This document shows, piece after piece, positions 9,431 through 20,685 of a stretch of 64,000 nucleotides of DNA. Position 1 is the stretch's first letter; the number at the start of each line of letters is the position of its first letter. Position numbers and translations under genes: made by a program. The notes beneath the pieces were generated by a model. The model was not told where the DNA came from. It did no database searches and was given only the letters and a program-made list of their open reading frames with translations. The stretch comes from Stenogyne calaminthoides (taxonomy: Eukaryota; Streptophyta; Magnoliopsida; Lamiales; Lamiaceae): NCBI GenBank assembly GCA_037126765.1, contig JBBCBC010000024.1, forward strand, positions 16,899,554 through 16,963,553, written 5' to 3'.

Positions 9431-11755
9431 TTAATCCTCATGCACTTCCAGGTTGAACATCCCATAGTATCTTTTATTCAGTTCATCCCTTGCTTTGATG
9501 ATATCTGGGTTGTTTCTTGTTAGGCCAAGTTGGATGGCATACTGAGCAATCTCCTGAGAAATGGCTGTCTCATTCACATAGCCATTCTCAAGTCTTGGAG
9601 CTGGGTAAGTATATGGACCAGGGCAACAATCTGAGTATTACCTTCATCTGCCAAGTTAATCCAACTTTGCAGGTACTTAGGATAGAATTTCAAAAGGTAT
9701 TCAATGAAGGCTTCATTCATATCCGAGCTGCTCCCCCTCCATTCCCTCAGAATCTCATAGTAGAACCAGAAGGTTCTCTTGATTTCCTCCCACGCATCAT
9801 TGAACTGAATAGGCATCCATTTGTCCATGTGCGGCCATTTATGAGCTTTATCTGTACCCCTCCTCTTGCTCAAGAACTTCTTGAAACCACTTCTTCTTTA
9901 TCGCTTCTTCTTTTTTTTTTTTTTCCCGATCACAGAACACACGATCTGTATGACAATTTTCTTCTCTTTTTCAACTTGAAGGGTTTTCAGAGCTTTCTTT
10001 GTATTGAAGTCTTCTTTTTCAGCTTCTTCCTCGGATTCTTCAAAATCTATAATCAATTTCCTCTGAGTAGACTTAGAAGCTTTAGCTTTTTTATTCTTCT
10101 CTTGCTCTACAAATGCCACAGTCTTTCTCTTTCCAGGTTTGACTTGTTCTTCACCGGCTTGGCTTGTTTCCACCATCCTTCTACCACTCAGTTTCTCAGA
10201 AATTGCTTCCTAAATAGTTTGCTCAGATACTTGAGTGTAGATAGGTTCTTCAGCTTCTTTGAATTTGAGCTTCTCAGTGGCTTCCACTTCTTTTAAGGCA
10301 TCAGCAATTATTTTCTCTTCAGCTTCTTTATCAGCCTTTCTCTTCAAGGTTTGTGCTAATAATTGCTTGCCACAAGGCCTTTCCCCCTATTTTGGCACCA
10401 TACCTTGGAAGAAGTTGAGAAAGTGCGGTATCCATATGATATTTCTCTTTGCTTATACATCGCACTTCCCTTGCCAACTGATCCTGCTCATCCTCTAGCC
10501 TTCTCATATGATTTTTAGCTACTGAGAACTCTTCAGAAAGAAGTGCAAACTGGTTTGAGAAGACATTTTGCATCATCTCTGTCATCTTGGTCATGAGCAT
10601 AGAGCCCATTTCCTCAACAGCTGTCTTGATCATTAAATCATTCTTCTCAACCAGCTTGGCTTCAAGATATGTTGTTCTTTCCTGATACATGTGCTTCATC
10701 TCTGCATTGAGCTCAACTTTGACTACATCAACCTTTCCTTCCAGAGTACTCAATTTATCTGCAAGAGATGTTTGAAGTTGCAAGATGTCTGAAAATGAAC
10801 TCAGAGTTTCCAGCTTCTGAGATTGGCTGGCCAAGGTTTCTTCAATTTGAGTCATTTTCTCCACCATTGGCACCACCTTCTCCAATTTCTCCAAGATAAG
10901 ACTGAGATCAATCTCTGGAGTGAGTACAACTCTGTCCACCTGAGCCTCAGTCTGCATATCAGACATAACAGATTTAAAGATAGGAACTTCAGTAGCTTTG
11001 GCATAATGTTTAATAGTGCCAAAAGATACCTGAAGAGTGCTAACTTCAGTCTGAGGATGTGAGATATCAGTCTGACCAGCATCAGTTTCCTTCTCCTTCT
11101 GAGATTGATTTTCAGGATCCTCTTGTTGGTCACCCTCTCTATCTTGATCCTTAGAAATGGAGGCATCACCAACAACTTCCCTTCTCTCAGCCACCTTCTT
11201 CTTGACTAGCTCATCAAAATCAGCATTTTTCATCCTGAGCTTTATCTTCCTGAATCCAGAGAACTCTGTCAGAACAGCAGTCTCAGCATTCCACCAATCC
11301 TCTCCTCTGAAGGAGGCAATATTCAGCATCTCTGGAAGACTTTGATTCAGGATATAGACTGTGGTTCTGAGTCTAAAGAAGAGATCCTGAAGTTCAGGAT
11401 ATGCGCTCAGCTCAGGGTATCTGTCCAGAATGAACCGTTCCCCCTTGCTGCGCCATTCAGTTTCTTCTGCCTCTCCCTTCTTCATTTTTGGACTCTCAGG
11501 TTCAGTCGGATCAGATTGAATGAGTTCTGGTGCTGAGGGATTGAGAAAAGGTTCACTCAGGATCGCATCCAAATTCAGCAGATCCTGAGGTTTAGACTGA
11601 TCTGAGGTCTGAACAGGTATCTCTTCAGTAGGAACCTGAGGTCCCTTGAATATTTCCTGAGATATTTTATCTGAGCTCAGAGACGTTCCGAGTACCTCAG
11701 AGAAAACCTGTTCCTCAGTTTCTTCCTGTGCAATTGTCACAACCTGAGCCAGAAC
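9431..11755 (-). pseudogene. ORF3b, second part of the extra 3' gene, element C
   Basis: Starts directly after the TAG at 11756-11758, in the same frame, and is open to 10331 (about 470 codons). It then continues with shifts through 9898-10176 and 9574-9873 to a TAA at 9431-9433. In order: an acidic linker; a block around YPELSAYPELQDLFF matching G and A; a long coiled coil (about residues 270-440; LEKLEKVVPMVEKMTQIEE and following heptads); a Lys-rich stretch; then the conserved C-terminal blocks FNDAWEEIKRTFWFYY and NPDIIKARDELNKRYYGMFN. The last two are also in C2. The first in-frame ATG is about 85 codons past the stop. Function unknown; the coiled coil suggests self-association. Confidence 0.7.
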
Positions 11756-12790
11756 CTATAGTGGAGATTTCAGTCCTTGTTGGCCTTCAGGTTGGATTTC
11801 CTCAGTGTCACTGACCTCCTCCTCAGTAATAGTTTGAAGTTTTCTGCGTTTGTGAGAGGCCAGTGATTTCTTCTTCAGAGTTTCTCCCTTCTCTCTTTTC
11901 ACTTCCATCAGGGCCTTCCCCCTGGCTTGTTGGGCCTCATCAGCTCCTTCTTCAGCGGTCTCCTCCTGAGACTTCGAGCTTTTCTCTTTCCTTCCTTTCA
12001 AAGTCTTCTTAGTTGTTGGTGGCTTGAACAAAATTTTTGACTTTGGAAAGGGTGAGGAATTGGCGAAGATATTCTCTTCTTCTCTGCACATTTCTAAGAT
12101 GAATGCAATCTTGGTTGCATGTAGGATCTTCCCTTTGGTAACAACAGACCCATTCACCTTCTGAACTTGTTTTACTTGATCACTCACCACTTTGATTAAA
12201 TAATGTAACCAGTTGAATGCAGTGGTGGGTGAATCTTCAATCGCCTCCATTAACCTCAACTTTGGCGTGCTAATCTGTTCAAAGCTGCCGGACCTACTCC
12301 TGATGCATTTACTCACAATGTCCAGCAATACTCGATACTTAGGCTTCAAATGCCATTTATTTAGAGTTGCTTCGAACTTTACTGGATGCTCTACAATCCT
12401 ATCCAGATATTCTTGCTCCTTACCCATCATATAAATTGTAGGGTCTTCTCCTCTATCTCTCAATTCGTATATGGCATTAAGATTCTTAGAAATAATGTAC
12501 AATTCCCTAACAAAATCCACATACTTTGAACTATGCTCTCAATGAGATACAGTTATCTGCGATTCTATACAATCTTCCTCATCTAATTTCAAATTCGAGA
12601 TAAACTCTATTACCTCTTTTGCGTATTCTGCCTTTGGTTGATTTGCAACCAGGCAAGTGAGCTTTGTCAATCGAATCATATGCAATGCTTCCTCTTCGTG
12701 AGTTGCATTTGATGAGCTTTCGAGAGAAACAATGTATTCATACCAAGGTTTGTTAGAGATGGCAAGCTTGTCGTATACAGAGAACGTCAT
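11756..12790 (-). pseudogene. ORF3a, first part of the extra 3' gene, element C
   Basis: ATG at 12790. One in-frame TGA at 12539-12541 (84th codon) breaks it; the frame then runs to TAG at 11756-11758. The helical N-terminal domain follows the same pattern as in G (YAKEVIEFISNLKL, KPKYRVLLDIVSKCI, FNWLHYLIKVV) but is well diverged in residues. A basic tract follows (KKKSLASHKRRK) and the part ends with KSPL and a stop, just as G ends with DSPL and a stop. Likely nuclear from the basic tract; the role is not known. Confidence 0.68.
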
Positions 12791-12917
12791 TTTTGGAGAA
12801 TTTTTGTGATAGGATTTGAGAAAGATGATAAATTCTGGGCAATCGAGAGTTTTTCGAAGCAGAGTGTTTTGAAGATGAAGGTTTTTGGAATTGGGCTTTG
12901 AAGGAGTTCTTCAATAG

Positions 12918-12924
12918 ATATATA
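12918..12924 (-). promoter_or_regulatory. TATA-like box for ORF3, element C
   Basis: TATATAT on the minus strand (context CCTATATATCTATTG), about 130 bp before the ORF3 ATG at 12790. Positionally equivalent boxes occur before ORF3 in G, B and A. Activity is inferred. Confidence 0.45.
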
Positions 12925-13256
12925 GGATTTGATTTGTGGAAAATCGCAAAGATGAAGAAATCGACGGTCGAGATTAAACACCGACTAAATAGGGTATATG
13001 AAAGGACGATTTCACAAATATTAAGCCGCCAATTTATCCTTATTGGTGATTAATGAACAATGCAATTAATTACTATTCCTGCAGACCATTGACTTTCTTC
13101 GTGTATTTCAAAGGTCCCGCCCAAATATTCCTTCAGGTGTTATGTTATTTATTGCCAATGATTACTGAGATTCAGTTAGACAATAAATGAGTTGCATGAG
13201 TCAATACTTCTTCATTAATTTCTCCATCGGTTTATCGAAGTTTTGACCTTGATAAA

Positions 13257-13373
13257 ATGTCAAGATAATAATCGAAAAATTGAATGAGGTCAAGATAATC
13301 CCAGTACTAAACTTGATACAGTGTCAAGATAATATCGAAGTAATTGAACGAGGTCAAGATAATATCGAAATAT
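13257..13373. repeat. About four 30-bp tandem repeats after pol, element C
   Basis: Units begin GTCAAGATAAT and run about 30 bp, with the variant ending ATCGAAGTAATTGAACGAG. They lie in the spacer just beyond the pol end. A and B have different short repeats at the same place. Confidence 0.65.
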
Positions 13374-13474
13374 GATCTTCGAATAACCGAGTTTCCCAAG
13401 ACTCGGTGTTCAAGATTTTTTCAATTTTATCCCGAGTTTCTCAAGAAAATCTCGAGAAAACTTCATGCATCTAA

Positions 13475-15211
13475 AACCTTCAATTTTTTCAGATTTGCTT
13501 TATTCACCGATCCAACATACCTAATTCAACCGATAGTTCCTAAAATCTTGATTCACCCAAAGGTTTAGTCAAGATATCGACTCTCTTATTATCGATGAAT
13601 TTTCTCCATTCTCGATGTCTTTCTTCTCAACATGATCTCTCGATGTAGTGATGTCCGATATCAACATGCTTACATCCGGTGTGCAATAATGGATTTTGTG
13701 TAATAGCAATTGCACTATTATTATCACAAAATATAGGTACTTCATTGGCTATAATCTTATAATCCCTCAATTGTTGTCTCGAGCTAAAGAATTTGTACAA
13801 CAACTTCCTCGCAGCCCATGTATTCAAATTTTTCAAGAGTACCGGTTGATATCGAGGTTTGTTTTTTTGAAAACCATGATATCGGTTTACTTCCAAGAAA
13901 TTGACAAGTTCCTGTGGTAGACTTCCCCACAAATTCTACATCCTCCATAATCAAAGATCTCAATAACCAGTTAATTCAAGGTTATCATCACCGATACCAT
14001 AATCCTCTATTCACAAAGCCTTTAAGATACTTGAATTTTTTGGCGGCCTCCATGTGACTAAATTTAGGATTACCTTTTGGTATCTTGCACATATCCCAAC
14101 AACAAATGTTATATCGTGCCTACTTGTCATTGTGGGATAAAGCAAAGTGATCCAATGATCCTCTATAATCAATGTGATTTACTAATTTGCCTTCGTGATC
14201 GATCCATCTTGTAGTTAGTATTCATAGGAATTCTAATCGCATTGCAATTTCAGACACCATACTTTGCAATCAGATCTCTGGTGTATTTTGCTTGATTGAT
14301 GAAAATTCCTTCCTTAGTTTGTTTCACCTGAAGTCCAAGAAAGAAATTCATCTCCCCCATCATTGACATCTCAAACTTTCCTTTCATCAGGGTAGAAAAC
14401 TTTTCACACAAATGATGATTTGGAGATCCAAATATGATTTCATCTACATAAATCAACAAGTAAGATGTCTTTCCCATCTTCTATCCCGAACAGAGTCCTA
14501 TCAACAGCTTTTGATAAAACCATGGTCAAGAAGAAACCGAGAAAGGGTATCATACCATGCTCGGGGTGCTTGCTTAAGACCATACAAGGCTTTCCTGAGC
14601 CTGTAAACTTGGTCATTCTGTCTGAAACCAGGAGGTTGTTCCACATAAACCTCTTCCTTAAGCACACCATTCAGAAATGCACTTTTCACATCCATCTAAT
14701 AGACTGTGAATTTCAGGTGGGCAGCATATGCAAGAAACAATCTGATGGCTTCTAGTCTTGCAACAAAAAAAAGGTTTCATCATAATCCAAGCCTTCTTCT
14801 TGGGAATAACCTTGTGCAACTAGCCTTGCCTTGTTTCTCACAATGTTGTTGTTTTCATCTATCTTATTCTTGAACACCCACTTAGTTCCAATCACATTGT
14901 GCCTCTTAGGTCATCCACTAGCTCCCAAACTTCATTCCCCGAGAACCGATTCAAATTTTTCTTGCATAGCAAGAATCCAAATGAATCTTGTAGAGCTTCT
15001 TCAATCTCAAGAGGTTCTTTTTTTTTTGATAGGGCAGCAACAAACAAAACACTTTCTCCATGGAACCTTCTTGTTTTGACACCATCCGATAGATCACCCA
15101 CAATCGACTTATAGGATGACTATCCAACCATTTTCTCCCTGGATGTTCCCCTTCAAGAGTATCCTCAACATCGTAAATGTTAGGTTCGTAGTTCATTAAA
15201 TTCAGGAACAA
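13475..15211 (-). pseudogene. Copia reverse transcriptase and RNase H, element C
   Basis: C-terminal half of pol. Reading from 15211 down: start of reverse transcriptase (NEVWELVDDL), the block MDVKSAFLNGVLKEEVYVEQ (14695) and YGLKQAPRAWYD, then the catalytic motif, here YVDE instead of YVDD (near 14440), then MMGEMNFFLGLQVKQTKEG. RNase H is at about 13932-13560 (SRQQLRDYKIIANEVPIFCD, NNSAIAITQNPLLH, KHVDIGHHYIE). Several frameshifts separate these pieces, and the changed catalytic Asp would impair activity even if the frames were read through. Confidence 0.85.
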
Positions 15212-15536
15212 CGTAAAGGAGAAAGAGAATCATCTTCCTCGGAAAATTCCATTCGAACATTGCCGAGACATTTGTTCCCTTTGGTTGATAGATTCAGAGT
15301 TTGCCTTTAGCGTGACCACCACATCTTCATCGGCATTACATACCCGAGTCCGAATCACTGTATGTTCGGGATTGGTCGCCTTCAAAGCAGTTGGCTTTCC
15401 TTCAAATGGAGAATTTCCATCCCGAGTCTCACCATCCCGAAGTTTTTCCATCCCGAACTTCTTTTGTCGAAGTTTGATTCACTCCATTCATAGAAAGTGA
15501 CCGACTTCTTCTTTTCGTGTTCGTGAGGATGTTTTA

Positions 15537-16889
15537 TCATTCTTTTTCAAAGCTAAGTCCGGTGATTCTCTTGGTCATTTCTCCCGAAATCATGTTCCCT
15601 GCTTTCTTCTTAACACAAGTACATTCATCAAAAACATCATGAGGTGTTTCTTCCACAATAAGAGTCCTACAGCTTGTAAACTCAAGGCTTTTATGACTTT
15701 TAGAATATCCTAAGAATATCCCTTCATCGCCTTTGCTATCAAAAGTTTTCAACCGATCTTTACCATTATTGTGTATGAAACACTTGCAACCAAACACACG
15801 AAAAGAAAGAAACAAGAGGCTTCCTTTCATTCCACAAAACCATATGGAGTTTTTCCTTGATTCTTGGTCAAGATGGATCTGTTTCGAGAGTAGCATGCAA
15901 GGTTGTTGATAGCTTCAAAATTTCAAAATCTCTTAGGAATATCACCAAAGAATCATTGTCCTTGCAAAGAACACCATTATTCTCATTGTGGGGTCCTTGT
16001 ACCGATGTTTCATGAGCTATTCCATTTGTCTTTGCAAATAATCGATATAATATGATTGATAAACTCGCCTTTATCCGATCCGATTTTGACCACACTCAAA
16101 TTCTTTTTCAAGATCGAGCCTTTTCAAGAGTTCAGTAGCTTTTGTTCGAGTCTCTTTCTTCTTGAAAAAGAATATGACCCATGTGTATCTAGAGTAGTCA
16201 TCAACTACCACAAGTGTGTATTTTCTGCCATTAGTGCTTACAGGTATTACTGGACCAAATATATCCATATGTAACAGTTGTAGTATTCTATCAGTAGAAA
16301 CATCTACTTTGCTTTTGAAAGATTCTCTGATTTGTTTTCCTTTCTGACAAACATCACATACATGTTCTTTACTGAACACTTCATTGGGTAACCCCCTCAC
16401 AAGTGCTAATCTTGCAAGTTTGTTCAGGGTTTTGAAGTTTAAGTGATTCATTCTTTTGTGCCACAACCAACTGGTATCAGTGGAACTTTTTGCAACCAAA
16501 CATGTATCTTTAGGAGTTGAACTCCAATCATCAAGATACACATTTCCTTTTCTAGTACCAATCAGTAAAATTTTATGTGAAGTATTGTCTTTCACATAAC
16601 ATAAGTTCTTTGAGAACTCAACATTGAATCCTTTGTCACAGAATTGACTGATAGAAAGCAAGTTATGCTTTAGACCAGACACATATGAAACACCATGGAT
16701 ATGAACAGAGTCAACTTCAAGAGTTCCATATCCTTCAGTTTGTCCTTTGGAATTGTCTCCAAATGTGATCTGAGGGCCTTTTCGCTCAACATAGTCAGTG
16801 ATTAGTTCCTTATATCCTGTCATATGTCTTGAACATCCACTATCCAGATACCATACAGCAGGAGCCAATTCATTTCCACTCATCGCCAC
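15537..16889 (-). pseudogene. Copia protease and integrase, element C
   Basis: The best preserved pol segment. 16889-16071 encodes the protease active site WYLDSGCSRHMTG, the pre-integrase zinc motif (LWHKRMNHLNFK with VCDVCQKGK) and the integrase core starts (LLHMDIFGP, VVVDDYSRYTWV). After a frame break, 15896-15537 has the integrase tail (FRVFGCKCFIHNNGK, KGDEGIFLGYS, TLIVEETPHDVFDE). The third catalytic residue region, near 15930-16060, is badly degraded. The protease frame is shifted by one base relative to the gag frame that ends at 16892. Confidence 0.88.
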
Positions 16890-16891
16890 CT

Positions 16892-18980
16892 TTAAAAAAC
16901 AGATCGGTTCTTAGGTACCCATTTGGTGTAGGGTCCTACCAGGTTAACTGTACCTTTTGGAACCCAAATCTGCCTAACAACTCTAATTACTTTATAGTGG
17001 TTGATTTGTCTCCCATAAACATCTACATACACATTCACCACCCTAGGTGCCTTAGCAAGATCCTGTATGAGTTCCCTTTTAGCATGAACATGAGCCTTAG
17101 AGTTCTGCCTTTTGTTCAAGTGCCTTAGCTTTTGTGCAGTTGGTCTCTGTCTCTGTTGACATGGGTTCAGGAAACCTTTACCCTTAGGCAAGTTGGGTTT
17201 AGGTTGCCTGCTTCAAATTGGGGTCTTTCAAGAATCGAGGACTTGGTCTTTTTGAATGAGAATATCTCTCACGAGTGTTTCTCTTCTTAAAATTCCTCTG
17301 ATGGTTCAGTGCAGATCTCTTTAGGTTGATATTCTTAGCCTGAGGCTTTGAAGTACTGGCCTGAAAATTTCCTACTGAGTGTTCAGGTTTTCTAGCCTTT
17401 TCCCGAGGTCCGAGCTTTCTTCCTAAACCTTCGGCTTTTTCAAAAACCATAGGTCCTTTACCCTTGTCTAAAAACTCCGCGATTTGGTGCCACCGGGTTT
17501 AACAAAGACGATCTTGGTGCTACTAAAGCGAAGATTCAAGACCTTGTGAGGTTCCCCTCGAATGTATCCCAATCCAGCTTTTATAGTTGCAGCTCTTTGA
17601 TAACTCTGAATTTCATCTATCACTTTAGATGCAGAATTCAATAGAGCTAAATTTCTCTGGGCACTATCCTCACATTTCTATAGAGTTTCATGCTTCTCAA
17701 AGAGGTCATTGAAGTCAGTTCTGATAAGTTGAATCTCTTTAGTGGATTTTTCTAATTTTCCATTCAGGATTTCTATCACCTTCTTTTTTTCTGAGAGTTG
17801 TACTTTCAGAACATCTAGTTCATCAGTAGTTCCCATCAAATGAGAAGTGATCTCAGCATTTTTAGAGTTTTTCAACTTCAGATTCTCAGCAGTCAGTTCC
17901 TTGTTCTGCTCTTGAGTTTCAGTGAGCAGTTCTTGTAACACAGAATAGTCCTTCATAAGATTCTCAAATGAATCCACCAGGTCAAAGTTACTGTTTACAG
18001 TTGAACTTGAGAAATCATGTGCTTGTGTAGGAGCAACAACAGAGATATAAGAATTTACCTCCTCTACAGCCATAAGAAAGATATCATCACTGTCACTATA
18101 TGAGAACATCTCATCTGAGGAACTGTTCTTCATCTTCTTCCTCAAAGAATCATTTTCTTTTACGAGAACTTCTTGTCTCTCTTGGCTTGTCTTTCCTTTC
18201 TTTCTTTAGCACTCAGCATAGGATAGTCATATTTAAAGTGACCTTTCTTCTGACAGTTGTAGCATCTGTTGGCATCATCATCCTGATCACTTTCCTCCTT
18301 GGTCTTGGAGTCCTTCTTTTTGGATGAGGATCCTTCACTTTTCGTCCTTTCTTTTCTCGAAGATCATCCTCGGCTTTTGAGTCTCTCTTGTACTGTGATT
18401 CCCTGTAATATTTCTTATATTTCCCATATCTCTGCTATTGAGTCTTTCAAACCTCCTTGCCATCAAGATTAGCTTATCCTCCTCGCTTTCATCCCGATTT
18501 ATGGCAAGTGAGTTCTCGAACTCTCTAGACTTCTGAGATTTCTCTTTGGCTTTGAAAGCCACATTCTTGCTAGATGAAGAATCATCTTTCTTTGTCATTT
18601 CTTAGATTTCTTGTCAATCACAAACTCATAAGCTTTCATTCGGAGAGAAAACTTGTTGATATGGCATGGAATCAATATTTTTGGTGTTTTCAATCACCAC
18701 AAAGATGTATATCCCATTTCTTAGATAATCCTCTAAGAATTTTCGATTTTTCCACTTCTCTCTGTGGGTATCTTTTCCCAAGAGCATTCAGATCATTCAT
18801 GATGCTAGTGAATCCGACTTCAAGTTTGTCAATGGATTCACTATCTTCCATTTCAAAGCTATAAAACTTTCCAATAGCAATGAAAAAAGTTTGTTTTCCT
18901 TAATATGATCTCAGGCTTGACACATAACAACAAGTGTGCCCCATATTTCTTTTTGCGGTTTCACAAAGGAGAAATCATCC
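16892..18980 (-). pseudogene. Copia gag, middle and C-terminal parts, element C
   Basis: Continues the gag that begins at 33350, after the nested element B. 18980-18600 is degraded capsid-like sequence. A zinc knuckle lies at about 18207-18260 (CYNCQKKGHFKYDY), where the last Cys of CX2CX4HX4C is Tyr. 18145-17678 is a strong coiled coil with acidic start. 17191-16892 ends with two WVPK motifs typical of copia gag tails, then TAA at 16892-16894. RNA binding by the knuckle is expected for the family but impaired here. Confidence 0.75.
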
Positions 18981-20479
18981 TCAGAGGTCCCGAATTACTT
19001 TAGAAGTCTAGAGGGAGGGGTGAATAGACTTCTAAAAACTTTTTTCTTGGTCGTGTGAGAGCAAAATAGCCCCGATCATCTCATAACAACTTCATTAAAC
19101 GCCGAGGAAGCAGATCCGTTCGAGAATTATCAGATTGACCGATGTGTCGGAAAGCTTAAGTTTTACCCGTGAAAAACCAGTTTGTATAAATCGATTCCAA
19201 GTTTTATCTTTTTAATCGATGATGTGAGAAATCAACCGTCGGATCGAAGCTTGGTGTCATTCGATCTTAACTTAGAATGTATCGCTTTAATATTGTGCAA
19301 TGTGAGAAACAATTAATCAAAGCAAAGAAAGGCACACAAGATTTATAGTGGTTCGGACAAACCAAATCCTCCCTACGCCCACTCTTCCTTTCACAAGGGC
19401 ACCAACTTAACCGACTTAACCGACTTAACCGACCGGACTTAGATTAGTGTGTTAGTCCAACACATTACACCAACAGATGTTTTAGGAGTTCTCACTCAAC
19501 CGATCCTTAAATCAAGATTAGAATCCCTAGATTCTTGCTAAACAACTTATCCTAACTTGGGGGTTTGGGTAAGATTGTTAAGGTTCAACTATGAAATCTT
19601 TCCTTGCGTAAAAGCGGCTGATAGCTAGATGGAAAGATTTCTTGCTAAGAACTTATGGGATGAACACAATACAATATAAAATAAGCTTGTAGTTTCTTTG
19701 TGTTCTTCGTATGCGAAATCGACTATAGTTTGAGCGTCTTGATTATGTAGTTTGTCCAAGCATTTCCGTTGTTCACTCAAGTGTGATCCCATATTTATAG
19801 ACCTTGAGATCAAAGAGCCGTTGGAGAGCAATTTGAATCTCGGGCTATGTTAGAGAGAGTTCTTGAGCTTGATGTGACATGCTTTGAGAACGGCATGGTT
19901 TTTATAGCCGTTTGAGAGAACAACGCCGAATCCCGCCATGCTCGACTCTTGTGTCTCTTCCTTATTGGATGAAAGCCTTGCTTTGCTGTTGTTCCTCCAA
20001 CTAAGGTTGGTATTCATCTTGTTCGGATCGCAGACGTATGATAAGATGAAACATCGATTTTCATCTTATGAATACCCTTCTGGCGCTTTGCTGACTTAGC
20101 TTCAACCGGGCCGACTCTACTGCCGATGTAGGTCTTCTGGTCTTTATCTTCTGGAAGTCATCTGATCTTCGAGTATTAGAGGTTTGTGCTTCATGACTTC
20201 CGCTGAGTTATCTGACAAGATCAGTTCGATCTGATCTTCCGTTCTGGTTTAGCGTTCTGTTCTGTCGGATATCAGCTTTCTTCTGATTCTTCAGATCTGA
20301 CCTTTACATATTGAGTTCCCCCTCAATATGTGACCTATCTATTACATCAGTTTTTCTATACAATTATTATCAACTGATCTCCTATAGCAGTAATGAAAAC
20401 ATCAGTCAGCTAACAGGTCTGACTGGTCCTATTACATGTGATTTTGGAACTTTCATCAAAACTTATAAATTTCCCAACA
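18981..20479 (-). repeat. 3' LTR of element B
   Basis: Outer edge at TCAGAGGTCCC, where the other LTR has TGTAGGTCCC, so the terminal bases are altered; inner edge TCCCAACA at 20479. TATA box on the minus strand at 19793-19799. The U5 end has the inverted repeat around AGAAGTCTA and TAGACTTCT. No gene. Confidence 0.9.
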
Positions 20480-20480
20480 A

Positions 20481-20493
20481 TTTCCCCCTTTTT
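20481..20493 (-). other. Polypurine tract of element B
   Basis: AAAAAGGGGGAAA on the minus strand, next to the 3' LTR and identical to the tract of C. The 190 bp up to the ORF3 stop show no gene. Confidence 0.85.
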
Positions 20494-20685
20494 GATGAAA
20501 CCAAAACACTTGAGAAACCAAACAGTTGATAAGTATAGAACAGTTAAAGAGCAAGTAATCAGAAGACAAAGAGATTTTGTCTTGGGATCAGAAAAATAAA
20601 CTTTTCATTATATATGATGATTACATGTTACATCAGAAAAGTTTTGAAATTAAAAGCAGCTGATCCCTAGACGTCTTCTGAATCT

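Larger units (their letters stand above)
12791..13474 (-). other. Spacer between pol and ORF3, element C
   Basis: About 0.7 kb, much shorter than the 2.1 kb spacers of A and B. It contains the TATA-like box, probable leader, and a small tandem array. No gene is supported. Confidence 0.55.

Noticed and set aside
9517..10296. A 259-codon plus-strand frame rich in Phe, Leu and Ser.
   Set aside because: It is the antisense shadow of ORF3b of C; its composition comes from the Lys/Glu-rich coding strand.
16890..16899. A run of six T followed by A (minus strand) at the gag-protease junction of C, like a retroviral slippery site.
   Set aside because: In the gag frame the codons are GTT TTT TAA, which do not fit the X-XXY-YYZ rule, and A and B lack the run.
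18981..18991. A truncated LTR end for element B, because the sequence reads TCAGAGGTCCC and not TGTAGGTCCC.
   Set aside because: The target duplication CATCC lies exactly outside this point and matches the other side, so the end is altered, not truncated.
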